From NCBI GenBank assembly GCA_003134815.1, contig PLCO01000058.1, forward strand, positions 21,755 through 85,754: a DNA stretch of 64,000 nt, read 5' to 3'. How positions within the stretch are numbered: position 1 is the first letter of the stretch; each line of letters opens with the position of its first letter. The notes beneath the pieces are model-generated. The model worked only from the letters and a program-made list of their open reading frames with translations, ran no database searches and was not told the DNA's origin. Source of the DNA: Acidobacteriaceae bacterium. GTDB taxonomy: Bacteria > Acidobacteriota > Terriglobia > Terriglobales > Acidobacteriaceae. Position numbers and translations under genes: made by a program. This document shows positions 17,272 to 26,219 of this stretch, in pieces.

Positions 17272-18156
17272 ATGCTTTCCCAATCATCGCCGCAAGCGGA
17301 ATCTTCGCTCGACCTTGCGTTTCGCCTCCGATCAGGGCACAACTCAAGGCACAACCCGCGCAGGCCGGCCGTCTCCCTCGTCCTTTGCGCGGTTTCCTGC
17401 TTTTTTTCCGGCGGGTTCGTCAATCTTCAAGCCGCTGGGGCTCAAACTGCTGGCGCTCAGCCCATTCCGGCTCAAACCAATTCAACGTCCTCCTCGCCGG
17501 CCTCCACACCTACTCACAAATCCGATTATCCTCACAAGAAATCCGCACACAAGAAATCCGCCGCAGTCGTCGCGCCTGCGCCCCAGCCTCCTCCGCCGCC
17601 CGCGCCGGTGGCACCCCCGCTTCCCAATTGGCCAGCAAACGACCTGCCCGCCGCAGCATCGGTGGTCTATGACAGCCGCGGCCTGATGGTCGTCGCATCA
17701 AATTCAAGCCTGGCGCAGATTCTGAAGGAAGTTTCGATCGACACTGGCGCCAAATTGGAAGGAATGGGCGCAGATCCGCACGCGATGGACCAGCGGATCT
17801 ACGGCACCTATGGCCCGGGGCCGGCGCGCGATGTGCTCAACCAGCTTCTTGATGGCTCCGGATTTAACGTCTTGCTGATTGGCGACCGCGGCCAGGGCAC
17901 GCCGCGCCGGATTGTGCTGAGCCCACAGTCCGGCGGCGGTATGCCAAACACCAACACGGCCCATAACACCCCAGCTCAGCCGAGTGCGGACGACAACGAC
18001 TCGGACCAATCGCCCCCCGAAGCGGAGCAGGAGCAGCCACCCCCGCAGCCGGTCCAGAACCCTTCAGTGCCCATGCGCACCCCGCAGCAGATGATTCAGG
18101 AGAGGGAACGTCAGATGCAACAGATGCAAAATGGCCAGCAAAGCCCGCAAAACTGA
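17272..18156 (+). CDS. Exported protein with an STN-like (secretin/TonB N-terminal) domain
   Basis: 294 residues. The start is fixed by AAGGAGG at 17257-17263. A hydrophobic segment at about 34-56 follows a basic N-terminus. Then there is a Ser/Pro/Ala-rich linker with Lys/His repeats (HKKSAHKKSA). Residues about 125-220 (VVASNSSLAQILKEVSIDTG, then DQRIYGTYGPGPARDVLNQL) look like the STN fold found at the start of secretins and TonB receptors. The C-terminal 70 residues are Pro/Gln-rich with a Gln/Met/Arg coiled segment. The STN call is from pattern, not from a search. It is divergent from the gene at 16075-17067. Confidence 0.75.
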   Translation: MLSQSSPQAESSLDLAFRLRSGHNSRHNPRRPAVSLVLCAVSCFFSGGFVNLQAAGAQTAGAQPIPAQTNSTSSSPASTPTHKSDYPHKKSAHKKSAAVVAPAPQPPPPPAPVAPPLPNWPANDLPAAASVVYDSRGLMVVASNSSLAQILKEVSIDTGAKLEGMGADPHAMDQRIYGTYGPGPARDVLNQLLDGSGFNVLLIGDRGQGTPRRIVLSPQSGGGMPNTNTAHNTPAQPSADDNDSDQSPPEAEQEQPPPQPVQNPSVPMRTPQQMIQERERQMQQMQNGQQSPQN

Positions 18157-18250
18157 CGCAAAGCCAACGGTGCGGGCCCATAGCCTGTCTGCTGGGCCGC
18201 GCGCGAATTTCTACTTTAGCTCTGAGATTTGAAAACTGAAAGGCTGCTTA

Positions 18251-18424
18251 TTACGAGGTCCGCGCGGCTTCGGTTTGCGTCTTTACTGGCGCCGGCGCCG
18301 GCGATTTGCGAGGGCGGATGAACGCAAAGGTCGCGCGCAATATCGCATAAGCCGCGAGAATTCCAAAGGCCATCGCGCCCAGTGAGGCACAGATCAACAT
18401 TGCCAGGTTCAAAACATCAGCCAT
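18251..18424 (-). CDS. 57-residue single-helix membrane protein of unknown function
   Basis: A complete small gene on the minus strand: ATG at 18424, TAA at 18251. GAGG lies nine bases before the start. The protein begins MADVLNLAMLICASLGAMAF, continues as one long hydrophobic helix to about residue 35 (GILAAYAILRATFAF), then turns basic (IRPRKS) and ends in an Ala/Pro/Thr-rich tail. This is the usual shape of a small inner-membrane protein. No partner is obvious; it lies alone between an exported-protein gene and uvrA. The steady codon use and the charge pattern after the helix argue that it is real. Confidence 0.6.
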   Translation of the reverse strand: MADVLNLAMLICASLGAMAFGILAAYAILRATFAFIRPRKSPAPAPVKTQTEAARTS

Positions 18425-18652
18425 TCCAAATCGCCTCGGGGATCATCGGTATTGCTTGCCGCTAAGTGTATTGACGGGCGTAGAAAGAATCTTGTTTCGC
18501 CGCGCAATCATCTATGAGATTGTCGCAGAAGTTTTGCTGCGTTGACCCTCGTTTCTGTTGGCAAATAGAATACCCCTAGAGCTTTGTTTTCTGTTGCTCA
18601 ACCGGCACTGCTTGAAACTCCAAAGTACCCGCCTTCTTCGATCTACCCAACC

Positions 18653-21600
18653 ATGGCTATCACACACATTTCGGTGCGTGGGGCGCGCCAGCACAATCTG
18701 CGCGACATCAACGTGCGCATTCCCCGCAACTCCCTCACGGTCGTAACCGGTCTCTCCGGCTCGGGCAAAAGCTCGCTCGCCTTTGACACCATTTACGCCG
18801 AGGGTCAGCGCCGCTATGTGGAGACGCTTTCGGCGTACGCTCGCCAGTTTCTCGACCAGATCGAGCGGCCTGACGTGGACTCCATCGAGGGCCTCAGCCC
18901 GGCCATCTCCATCGAGCAAAAAACCACCAGCCGCAGCCCTCGCTCGACCGTCGGAACCATCACCGAGATCTACGACTATCTCCGGCTTCTTTTCGCCTCG
19001 GTGGGCACCCCGCACTGCCCCAACTGCGGCCGTCCAATCGCCCGCCAGACCGCCGACCAGATCGTCCAGCGCATCCTGGAACTGGGCCGCGGAGAGCGCG
19101 CCACGATCATGGCGCCGATCGTTCGAGGCCGAAAGGGCGAGTTTAAGGAGTTACTGGATCAGCTTGACCAGCAAGGCTTTCGCGCTAGAGTTGACGGCGA
19201 GATAACCGACCTTTCCGAGCCGCTCTTGCTTGACCGCCGCAAGAATCACACCATCGAGGCCATCGTCGATCGCGTGCTGCTCAAACCCGCTCCTACCGCT
19301 ACCGACCTGCCCGCGACTGCGGCCGGAAAGGCTCCTGCCGGAACCGAAAAGTCGTCCGCCGGATTGAAGCCTCCTGCCGAAAAACGCTCCGTCGAGGCTC
19401 GCCTGAGCCAGGCCGTGGCCAAAGCACTGCAGCTCGCCAACGGTCTCGTCCTGGTGGGCTTCAGCGAGGGCAACGAGCAGTTGTTCTCGTCGTCTATGGC
19501 CTGCCCCGATTGCGGGCTTGACGTGCCCAAGCTGGAGCCGCGCAGCTTCTCCTTCAACTCCACCTTCGGCGCATGCCCCAACTGCCACGGTCTCGGCTCG
19601 CTCTATGACTTTGACCCCGCCAAGGTCATTACCGACTGGTCAAAGCCGCTGCTTGATGGCGGCCTCGGTCCCGGCTCATCGTCGCAATACCTCATCAAGC
19701 TCATCCAGCTCGCCGCCGAGCGTTACAAAATCGACCTCAAGCTCCCGTTTGAAGATCTGCCGCCGAAGCAGCAGCACATCCTCGTCTACGGGCCGCCCAA
19801 GGGCGAAGCGCCGCGCACGGGTTTCCACGGCGTCCTCGCCTACCTGCGCGACAACCTGGAAGAGGCGCGCAGCGACAGCTATCGCGAATACATGATGAAC
19901 TACATGTCTGCCGCGCCGTGCCCTGTGTGCCGCGGCAAGCGCCTGCGCCCGGAATCGCTCGCTGTTAAGGTCGGCGGCCTTTCCATTGCCGACTTCACTG
20001 CTCTGCCGCTCAATCGCGCGCTCTCGGCGGCCATCAATCTCAAGTTCACTGAGCGTGAGGCGCTGGTCGCTGAGCGCATCCGTCGCGAGATTGCTGAGCG
20101 GCTCGAATTCCTCTGCGCCGTGGGCCTCAAATATCTTTCGCTCGATCGCAACGCTGCCACGCTCTCTGGCGGCGAGGGCCAGCGCATCCGGCTCGCAACG
20201 CAGATTGGCTCGCGCCTTCGCGGCGTCCTCTACGTCCTCGATGAACCTTCCATCGGCCTGCATCAACGCGACAACAATCGCCTCATTCAAGCTCTCGAGC
20301 GACTTCGCGACCTGGGCAACACAGTACTCGTCGTCGAACACGACGAAGAGACTATTCGCCACGCGGATTACGTGCTCGATCTCGGTCCCGGAGCCGGCCG
20401 GCTTGGCGGCAGCGTAGTCGCCGAGGGCACGCCTGAACAGATCATGGCCTCGCCCGCATCGCTCACGGGCCGCTACTTGAGCGGCGTCGAAACGATGCTG
20501 CAGCGTGCCAAGCCGCGCCCGCTCACCGGCAAATGGCTTTCCATCTCCGGCGCGCGCGAGCACAATCTGCACGACCTGAACCTCCGCATTCCTCTCGGCC
20601 TCATGACCGTCGTCACGGGCGTGAGTGGCAGCGGGAAAAGCACGCTGGTCAACGACATTCTTTACCGCTCGCTGGCGAAGACGATTTACGGCTCACGCGA
20701 AGAACCCGGCGCGCACGACGACCTTACCGGCGCGGAGCAGATCGACAAGGTGATTCGCATCGATCAGTCGCCCATTGGCCGCACGCCGCGCTCGAATCCC
20801 GCAACCTACACGCAGGTCTTCTCGCCCATTCGAGATTTGTTTGCCATGCTGCCCGAGGCGCGCGAGCGCGGATACAAACCCGGACGTTTCAGCTTTAACG
20901 TCCCCGGTGGCCGCTGCGAGGCCTGCCAGGGCGACGGCCAGCGCCGCATTGAAATGAACTTCATGCCCGACGTGTACGTGCAGTGCGAAGTCTGCAACGG
21001 CCGCCGCTACAACCAGGAAACGCTGGCGGTGAAATTCCACGGACACTCCATCGCCGACGTTCTCGACCTCACCATCGAAGACGCGCTGCCGTTGCTCACC
21101 GACGTGCCACAGGTGCGCCAGAAGCTGCAAACGCTGGTCGATGTCGGCCTGGGCTACGTGCATCTCGGCCAGAGCGCGACAACACTTTCCGGCGGCGAGG
21201 CGCAGCGCATGAAGCTGGCGCGCGAGCTTTCAAAGCGCCAGACCGGCAAGACCCTCTACCTGCTCGACGAGCCAACCACCGGCCTGCACTTCGACGACGT
21301 GCGCAAGCTTCTCGAGGTTCTGCATCGGCTCGTCGATCTCGGCAACTCCGTAATCATCATCGAGCACAACCTCGACGTGATTCGCAACGCCGACTGGGTC
21401 ATCGATCTCGGCCCTGAAGGTGGCGAAGACGGAGGCCACATTGTTGGAGAAGGCCGGCCGGCGAAGATCGCCGCCACTCCCGGCTCGTATACAGGCCAGT
21501 TCCTCAAGCGCTATTACAAATTGTCGGACGGCCGCCTAGCGCCGGTCGAGCCTGAAGAAGAAGTCGTCCTGGCCGTAAACGGCGTCGGCCTCACCGTCTC

Positions 21601-21733
21601 CTCATTGGAGTTGGTTGGCACCGATCTTAAAGCCGATCCTCAACGCACCTCTCGGGCCAACGGTAAACGCGCGCAGCAAGGCACTCCGACCAAAACAGCC
21701 GGCCGCCGCATAAAGAAGACAGGACGCCCATGA
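18653..21733 (+). CDS. uvrA: Excinuclease ABC subunit A
   Basis: DNA-damage sensor of nucleotide excision repair; a dimeric ABC ATPase that loads UvrB. 1026 residues. First Walker [10 protein letters not shown] (33-41), second GVSGSGKST (about 656), signatures [12 protein letters not shown] (about 504) and [12 protein letters not shown] (about 845). Zinc sites: CPDCG with CPNCHG in the first half, and CEACQGDG with CEVCNGRRY in the second. Residues about 209-247 are an extra Ala/Pro/Thr-rich stretch inside the UvrB-binding region, and the C-terminal 60 residues are also low-complexity. ATG 18653 is chosen because [15 protein letters not shown] is the normal UvrA start. The stop overlaps the next gene (ATGA). 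Confidence 0.97.
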   Translation: MAITHISVRGARQHNLRDINVRIPRNSLTVVTGLSGSGKSSLAFDTIYAEGQRRYVETLSAYARQFLDQIERPDVDSIEGLSPAISIEQKTTSRSPRSTVGTITEIYDYLRLLFASVGTPHCPNCGRPIARQTADQIVQRILELGRGERATIMAPIVRGRKGEFKELLDQLDQQGFRARVDGEITDLSEPLLLDRRKNHTIEAIVDRVLLKPAPTATDLPATAAGKAPAGTEKSSAGLKPPAEKRSVEARLSQAVAKALQLANGLVLVGFSEGNEQLFSSSMACPDCGLDVPKLEPRSFSFNSTFGACPNCHGLGSLYDFDPAKVITDWSKPLLDGGLGPGSSSQYLIKLIQLAAERYKIDLKLPFEDLPPKQQHILVYGPPKGEAPRTGFHGVLAYLRDNLEEARSDSYREYMMNYMSAAPCPVCRGKRLRPESLAVKVGGLSIADFTALPLNRALSAAINLKFTEREALVAERIRREIAERLEFLCAVGLKYLSLDRNAATLSGGEGQRIRLATQIGSRLRGVLYVLDEPSIGLHQRDNNRLIQALERLRDLGNTVLVVEHDEETIRHADYVLDLGPGAGRLGGSVVAEGTPEQIMASPASLTGRYLSGVETMLQRAKPRPLTGKWLSISGAREHNLHDLNLRIPLGLMTVVTGVSGSGKSTLVNDILYRSLAKTIYGSREEPGAHDDLTGAEQIDKVIRIDQSPIGRTPRSNPATYTQVFSPIRDLFAMLPEARERGYKPGRFSFNVPGGRCEACQGDGQRRIEMNFMPDVYVQCEVCNGRRYNQETLAVKFHGHSIADVLDLTIEDALPLLTDVPQVRQKLQTLVDVGLGYVHLGQSATTLSGGEAQRMKLARELSKRQTGKTLYLLDEPTTGLHFDDVRKLLEVLHRLVDLGNSVIIIEHNLDVIRNADWVIDLGPEGGEDGGHIVGEGRPAKIAATPGSYTGQFLKRYYKLSDGRLAPVEPEEEVVLAVNGVGLTVSSLELVGTDLKADPQRTSRANGKRAQQGTPTKTAGRRIKKTGRP

Positions 21734-22851
21734 ACGACTTCCCCAAAGAAGAGCCGCGCGAGGCTACGCCCGAGTCCGAATTTGGCCCGACAGATGACGC
21801 TGCAAGCTCCGCGCCAGCGCCGGCTCGCCCTGCCGGCGAAGAACAGCCCGACAGTCTTATGCGGGCCGAGCCTGCGTCCACATATATTACGCCCAGCGAA
21901 ATCTCGCCCGCCGCGCCTTTGCAGCCCACTCCCGACTCGACTTTTGTTTCGTATGCGGCGCCGAGCTTGACGCCGATCGCCCCACCCGTTGTTGACACCG
22001 AGCTCTTCCAGTCCTTTTACCAGCCTCCTGTTCGGCCGCCCGCGCGCATCCCGCACTTCGGCCACGTCGCCTTGCTCATCCCCATCGGCGGCGTAGCTTT
22101 CATCTGTACCATCGTGGCGCTGTTTTTTCCCATGCGTTTCCACTGGTTCGGCTGGAGCCTAAACACTCAGGCAGCGGCCACCAACGTCCCGCTCCTTCTT
22201 GCCAGCGAAGCGATCCTCTATCTCGTCACCTTTGCCATCAGCTTTTTCGTCTTCCCGCACTTTTGGAATAAGAGCTTCTTCGCGGGGCTGCAATGGCGCG
22301 GAGCGGTTGCGCTGCATAGATTCTGGCCGCTTGCAGCAACGGCCCTGGGCTGCGCCGGGCTCGCAGCACTCGATGAAGTGCTCATGCCCGGCCCCTCGAA
22401 TGCGCCCATTGAAAAGATGATGAGCTCTACGGGAGCCGCGTGGCTGATGTTCGCCTTCGGCACAACCATCGCGCCTTTCTTTGAGGAGATGTTCTTCCGC
22501 GGCTTTCTTCTGCCCGCGCTTTGTACGGCCTGGGACTGGGCCTGTGAGCTAATCGCTCACAGGCCTGCGCCGCCGCTCGACGCCAACGGCCATCCTCAGT
22601 GGTCCTTCCCCGCCATGGCAGTCGGCTCCGTTCTCACCAGCCTCCCCTTCGCCCTGCTTCACGTCGATCAGCAGGGTCATGCGCTGGGACCGTTTCTTCT
22701 CCTGATTCTTGTCAGCCTGATTCTCTGCACGGTGCGCCTCAAAACCAGATCCCTCGCCGCGAGCACGCTGGTCCACGCCACCTACAACTTCATCATCTTT
22801 TCGCTGGCTTTGGTCGGCACTGGCGGCTTCCGCCACTTCGACAAGATGTAA
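21730..22851 (+). CDS. CPBP-family intramembrane metalloprotease
   Basis: 373 residues. The first 110 are hydrophilic, Pro/Ser/Thr-rich and cytoplasmic in style. They are followed by about eight membrane helices. The three motifs of the CAAX-protease/bacteriocin-processing family are complete: FFEEMFFRG (Glu252, Glu253, Arg257), FALLHVD, and LVHATYNF near the C-terminus. So it should be an active membrane glutamic protease; its substrate is unknown. Its first codon overlaps the uvrA stop by 4 bp, which implies translational coupling. A functional link to DNA repair is not established. Confidence 0.9.
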   Translation: MNDFPKEEPREATPESEFGPTDDAASSAPAPARPAGEEQPDSLMRAEPASTYITPSEISPAAPLQPTPDSTFVSYAAPSLTPIAPPVVDTELFQSFYQPPVRPPARIPHFGHVALLIPIGGVAFICTIVALFFPMRFHWFGWSLNTQAAATNVPLLLASEAILYLVTFAISFFVFPHFWNKSFFAGLQWRGAVALHRFWPLAATALGCAGLAALDEVLMPGPSNAPIEKMMSSTGAAWLMFAFGTTIAPFFEEMFFRGFLLPALCTAWDWACELIAHRPAPPLDANGHPQWSFPAMAVGSVLTSLPFALLHVDQQGHALGPFLLLILVSLILCTVRLKTRSLAASTLVHATYNFIIFSLALVGTGGFRHFDKM

Positions 22852-22938
22852 TATCAATGCGAGTCAAGGGGCGAGATTCGGCTGCTGCCTCAACCACTCG
22901 CCTCGTTCCTGCTCTGTTTGTTCGATCTGGCCACACAA

Positions 22939-23616
22939 ATGCCACAAGACCTTGCATATCGTCGATTTTTGCTGGCGCTGGCACTTTGCGCCGTATCCGT
23001 CTTGGCCTGCATCTGCTATCTCGACCGCCCAGCGGCAGAGTTCTTTAACTCTCATGTGAGACCGTTTGACCTTTGGATCTGGTTGAACCGTCTGCTCGCA
23101 CCCCTTTTGTTGATTCCCGTGGTTGCGCTCCTCTTCCAGTTCGGCGCGGGCCTATGGCTGCTCCTTGGCCGGCGGCTAGCGTCCTGGACCCAAACATCGT
23201 TGCTCTATTCCTTCGGAACCATCTGGGCGATATCTGCGGAGTTTGTCTTTAAACAGATTTTCGGCCGCGGATCGCCCGACCCAACCTATCTCGCCAACCA
23301 TCTCTACGCATTCAGACTCTTCCACGCCAGCGAGGGTTGGACATCCTTCCCTTCTGGAACCGCAACCATCGCGCTGACCGTCGTTACAATTACCTGCCTT
23401 CGTCATCCACGCTGGCGCCTCGCTGTCTCCATACTGGCCGGTCTCGTGTGTATCGGAGTTACGATCACCAACGGTCATTGGCTGTCGGACGTGATCGCGG
23501 GTATGTTTCTTGGTGCTACCATCGGCTGGATGACCGTGGCCATATCCGGCTCCCGCCAGGATGCTCAACACCACAACGACGCTGCGCGTACTGTTCGCCA
23601 AGCGGTACGCGATTGA
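22939..23616 (+). CDS. PAP2-family membrane phosphatase
   Basis: 225 residues, about six membrane helices. The acid phosphatase/phosphatidic acid phosphatase motifs are recognisable: FKQIFGRGSPDP (motif 1), WTSFPSGTATIALTVV (motif 2; PSGT in place of the more usual PSGH) and NGHWLSDVIAGMFLG (motif 3). Loss of the motif 2 histidine is seen in some members and may lower or change activity. Likely substrates are lipid phosphates such as undecaprenyl pyrophosphate. No clear ribosome site; a TTG at 22918 is a possible earlier start. pyrE follows 41 bp later. Confidence 0.85.
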   Translation: MPQDLAYRRFLLALALCAVSVLACICYLDRPAAEFFNSHVRPFDLWIWLNRLLAPLLLIPVVALLFQFGAGLWLLLGRRLASWTQTSLLYSFGTIWAISAEFVFKQIFGRGSPDPTYLANHLYAFRLFHASEGWTSFPSGTATIALTVVTITCLRHPRWRLAVSILAGLVCIGVTITNGHWLSDVIAGMFLGATIGWMTVAISGSRQDAQHHNDAARTVRQAVRD

Positions 23617-23657
23617 GGGCCTCAGATCCGTTGCCGCCTCCGCTAAAATAAAATCCA

Positions 23658-24287
23658 ATGACGGATTCCACTCACAGGCAGCAACTGCTCGAATTGCTGG
23701 CCCGCACCAGCTTCAAGCTTGGCCAGTTCAAGCTTTCCTCCGGCGGCACAAGCGACTACTACATTGACTGCCGCACGACGACTCTGCACGCCGAAGGCGG
23801 CCGCCTGACCGGGCACGCGATCCTCGAATTGCTCGAAGCCAACAAGATTGAAGCCGAAGCCGTCGGCGGCCTCACCATGGGCGCTGACCCGATCGTCTCT
23901 AATGTCGCGACCGCCAGTGCCTGGCGCGCGCAGTCGCATCCCAACGCGCCTCTGCTTCACGGCTTCCTGGTTCGCAAGGCCGAGAAAGCGCATGGCACAG
24001 GCCGCCGCATCGAAGGTTTCTGCCGTAAAGGCGCACGAGTCGTCATTGTCGATGACGTCTGCACCACCGGCGCATCTACCATCGCCGCCATTGAGGCCGC
24101 GCAGGAAGCCGGTATGGTCGTCGCCGCAGTTGTCTGCATTGTCGAGCGCGAAGAGGCCGCTGGCCGCCCGGCCGTCGAGGCTGCTGCTCACCCCGCGCCT
24201 TTTTTGCGCCTCTTCACTGCAAATGACGTCCGCACGGAACATCTAAAACAAGTCCCGCCGGAGCAACCTTCGATCTCCCGAGATTGA
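23658..24287 (+). CDS. pyrE: Orotate phosphoribosyltransferase
   Basis: Joins orotate and PRPP to make OMP, the fifth step of pyrimidine synthesis. 209 residues. FKLGQFKLSSGGTSDYYIDC and GGLTMGADPIV are typical of PyrE. The PRPP loop is VVIVDDVCTTGAST (128-141). The next enzyme in the pathway, PyrF, is encoded 15 kb away at 39503. The short gap after the PAP2 gene suggests a shared transcript. The end of the gene lies next to the higBA promoter. Confidence 0.96.
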   Translation: MTDSTHRQQLLELLARTSFKLGQFKLSSGGTSDYYIDCRTTTLHAEGGRLTGHAILELLEANKIEAEAVGGLTMGADPIVSNVATASAWRAQSHPNAPLLHGFLVRKAEKAHGTGRRIEGFCRKGARVVIVDDVCTTGASTIAAIEAAQEAGMVVAAVVCIVEREEAAGRPAVEAAAHPAPFLRLFTANDVRTEHLKQVPPEQPSISRD

Positions 24288-24312
24288 CATGCGTTACGTA
24301 ACGCATTACGAT
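24284..24312 (+). promoter_or_regulatory. higBA promoter with palindromic operator in the spacer
   Basis: A perfect -35 box TTGACA (24284-24289), a 17-bp spacer and a -10 box TACGAT (24307-24312). A perfect 18-bp palindrome, ATGCGTTACGTAACGCAT (24289-24306), fills the spacer exactly. The expected transcription start is at about 24318-24319, on the GTG start codon of the toxin, so the mRNA is probably leaderless. The palindrome is the natural binding site for HigA, which would shut off its own operon. Confidence 0.8.
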
Positions 24313-24317
24313 AGTGT

Positions 24318-24596
24318 GTGATTCAATCGTTTCGTCACCGGGGCCTGAAGCGACTATACGAGGAAGATGATTCACGGGGCGTGTTGGCAGAGCACTTGAC
24401 CAAGCTTCGAAACATTCTGGCTCGCTTGGACGCCGCCTCATCGCCTGAAGACTTAAATCTCCCAGGTTTTCGGCTTCATGCGCTTAAGAGAGATTACAGA
24501 GGATTCTGGGCTGTGACGGTGCGGGCCAACTGGCGCGTGATCTTTCGATTCTCTTCCGGAAACGCCATTGATGTGGACTATCTCGATTACCACTAA
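24318..24596 (+). CDS. higB: HigB-family toxin (RelE superfamily)
   Basis: 92 residues, GTG start. IQSFRHRGLKRLYEEDDSRGV and the C-terminal WAVTVRANWRVIFRFSSGNAIDVDYLDYH are standard for the HigB/killer-protein branch of ribosome-dependent RNases. These cleave mRNA on the ribosome. The toxin comes first and the antitoxin second, the order typical of higBA and the reverse of most toxin-antitoxin pairs. No ribosome site precedes the GTG, which fits a leaderless transcript from the adjoining promoter. Confidence 0.92.
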   Translation: MIQSFRHRGLKRLYEEDDSRGVLAEHLTKLRNILARLDAASSPEDLNLPGFRLHALKRDYRGFWAVTVRANWRVIFRFSSGNAIDVDYLDYH

Positions 24597-24608
24597 GGAG
24601 CTTCCAAA

Positions 24609-24890
24609 ATGCCGATGAAGAATCCTCCCCACCCCGGAATGACGGTCCTGGCCGAATGCATCGAACCGCTTGGCCTGACCATCACGCACGCTGCGCAGGC
24701 TCTGGGAGTAACGCGCACCACGCTTTCTGAACTGGTCAACGGCAAGCGCGGCATCTCCGCCGAAATGGCGGTCAGGCTGTCAAAAGTCTTCGGGGGCAGC
24801 GCCGCTAGCTGGATCACGCAGCAGGCGCACTACGATTTGGCACAGATCCCGGCTGAGCGGATCAAGCTCAAGCGGCTCGCCGCTGCATAA
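24609..24890 (+). CDS. higA: HigA-family antitoxin with XRE-type helix-turn-helix
   Basis: 93 residues. AAGGAG (24595-24600) overlaps the higB stop, eight bases before ATG. The sequence [20 protein letters not shown], then [20 protein letters not shown], then [19 protein letters not shown] is typical of HigA/VapI antitoxins. It neutralises HigB and should bind the 18-bp palindrome in the promoter. Its strong ribosome site, against none for higB, would favour extra antitoxin. Confidence 0.94.
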   Translation: MPMKNPPHPGMTVLAECIEPLGLTITHAAQALGVTRTTLSELVNGKRGISAEMAVRLSKVFGGSAASWITQQAHYDLAQIPAERIKLKRLAAA

Positions 24891-24936
24891 GTTCGTTCGC
24901 TTCAACTATTGTCACTGCTCGTTTGTTGAAACGAAA

Positions 24937-24964
24937 AAGGGCAGACCCGCTTGGGCCTGCCCTT
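24937..24964 (-). terminator. Rho-independent terminator for the OmpA-like gene
   Basis: Perfect 8-bp stem AAGGGCAG/CTGCCCTT, then one A-C mismatch, a further CCC/GGG and a GCTT loop. On the minus strand it is followed by TTTTTCGTTT, so it ends the leftward ompA-like transcript. On the plus strand the T run is weak, but it may also stop higBA read-through. Confidence 0.85.
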
Positions 24965-25005
24965 CGTCTTTCCACAAGAAACAATGATCCGGGGAAACGC
25001 TTGTG

Positions 25006-25773
25006 TTATTCGGGAACTGGTGACGATGTAACCTGACCGGCCGGCGAGCTGGACTGCCCAGTCGTCGGCTGACCTTGCGCTGGCGCCCCGCCGTTCATGT
25101 TCGAGAGCAACTGCACCTGCACGCGACGGTTTTCCTTGCGCCCTGCAGCCGTGTCGTTCGAAGCCACATACTGATCCTTGCCGATACCGATCAGATAGAA
25201 GCGGTGCGGAGCAACGCCGTATTTCGCAGCCAGATACTGCACCACCGCATCCGCGCGGCGCTGGCTCAGGTCGTAGTTGTACTGCGCCGAACCAACCGAA
25301 TCCGTTCCGCCTGTCACTTCAAGGATGTAGCTCTTCGCAGAACCGAGCGAACCCGCAAAGCTGTCCAATTGCGCCTTGTCATCGGTGGTGAGCAACGCCT
25401 TGTCAAAGCCGAAGGTCACGGAAACCGCAGCCACCTGCTTGTAGTTGTCCAGCCCCTTCACCACGCTGTCCAGCGAGTCGGCGCGATGCGCCACGTCGTT
25501 GGCTGCCGTGTCGGCGGTGTTTGCAGCGTCGCTGGCGGCCTGCGCGCTCGTCTGGGCCGTGTCGGCGGCGCCTTGCGCATGCGCAATGCCCGCCATCGCG
25601 CGGTCATTCACGTCGTGGGCCGCTCGGTTATTGGCTGCGGTCTTCTGCTCGAGTTGATCGGTGTGATCGATGATCGGCCCCGTCTGCGTCCGAACGTAAT
25701 TCTTTGTGGCGCATCCCGCCACGCCAAACGCCATCAACGCCGCTGCCGTCAACGCAAATCCAAATCGCTGCAT
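25006..25773 (-). CDS. OmpA-family peptidoglycan-binding lipoprotein
   Basis: 255 residues. GAGGAG lies seven bases before this ATG; another ATG two codons upstream is too close to it. The signal peptide ends in a lipobox (GVAGC, Cys19), so the protein is lipid-anchored, probably in the outer membrane. Residues about 25-105 are an Ala/Thr/Asp-rich coiled segment with repeats (AQTSAQAASDAANTADTAAN). The OmpA domain follows: VTFGFDKALLTTDDKAQLDS, TDSVGSAQYNYDLSQRRADA and GRKENRRVQVQL. This domain normally binds peptidoglycan. A clear terminator follows the stop codon. Confidence 0.92.
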   Translation of the reverse strand: MQRFGFALTAAALMAFGVAGCATKNYVRTQTGPIIDHTDQLEQKTAANNRAAHDVNDRAMAGIAHAQGAADTAQTSAQAASDAANTADTAANDVAHRADSLDSVVKGLDNYKQVAAVSVTFGFDKALLTTDDKAQLDSFAGSLGSAKSYILEVTGGTDSVGSAQYNYDLSQRRADAVVQYLAAKYGVAPHRFYLIGIGKDQYVASNDTAAGRKENRRVQVQLLSNMNGGAPAQGQPTTGQSSSPAGQVTSSPVPE

Positions 25774-26219
25774 TTTCATTCTCCTCACCTCTCCATTCCC
25801 TGCCGGCGCGTTACGCGCTCTTCCGCCTGGAAGGGGTTCTGTTTTCCGCCTTTCTAAGTGCACGCCGCCATCCAATCGGGAGCGGCCATGCAACGCGTTG
25901 AAAACTAAGAAGATTGTCGGGCGGCTCACCCTGTTCCGCACAGCCCGAAACCATGTAATTTTTACCCTTCCCGGTAAGCTTTCCCTGATCTTCACGCACC
26001 GCGGCAAAAGCCGCGTCCGCATTTTCCTTGCGACTGTTTGCGTATCCCTGTTGATCGCTTTTCCAGTTTGGCTCGGCCTATCAGGCTCGCCAATTCTGGC
26101 ACGTCAATCTCTCGCCGCATCAATTCCCGATATTCTAGGAATTGGGCCGCTGTGTATCGGACCCGTATCAGACTCCACGTCCAACGATCGCGATCCCCAA
26201 GAACGCGTCAAGAACCCAT
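25774..26219. promoter_or_regulatory. Divergent intergenic region between ompA-like gene and uvrC
   Basis: 446 bp with no gene I can support. Reading frames on the plus strand cross it, but they run on into uvrC in the wrong style and carry no start signal. It must hold the promoters of both flanking genes. An imperfect inverted repeat (ATTCCCGATATTCTAGGAAT, about 26125-26144) is the only visible structure. No LexA-type site was recognised upstream of uvrC. Confidence 0.4.

Noticed and set aside
16075..17283. A longer version of the exported-protein gene starting at 17283
   Set aside because: The extra 72 codons are Arg-rich and precede a clear signal peptide, and they overlap the start of the divergent gene at 17272.
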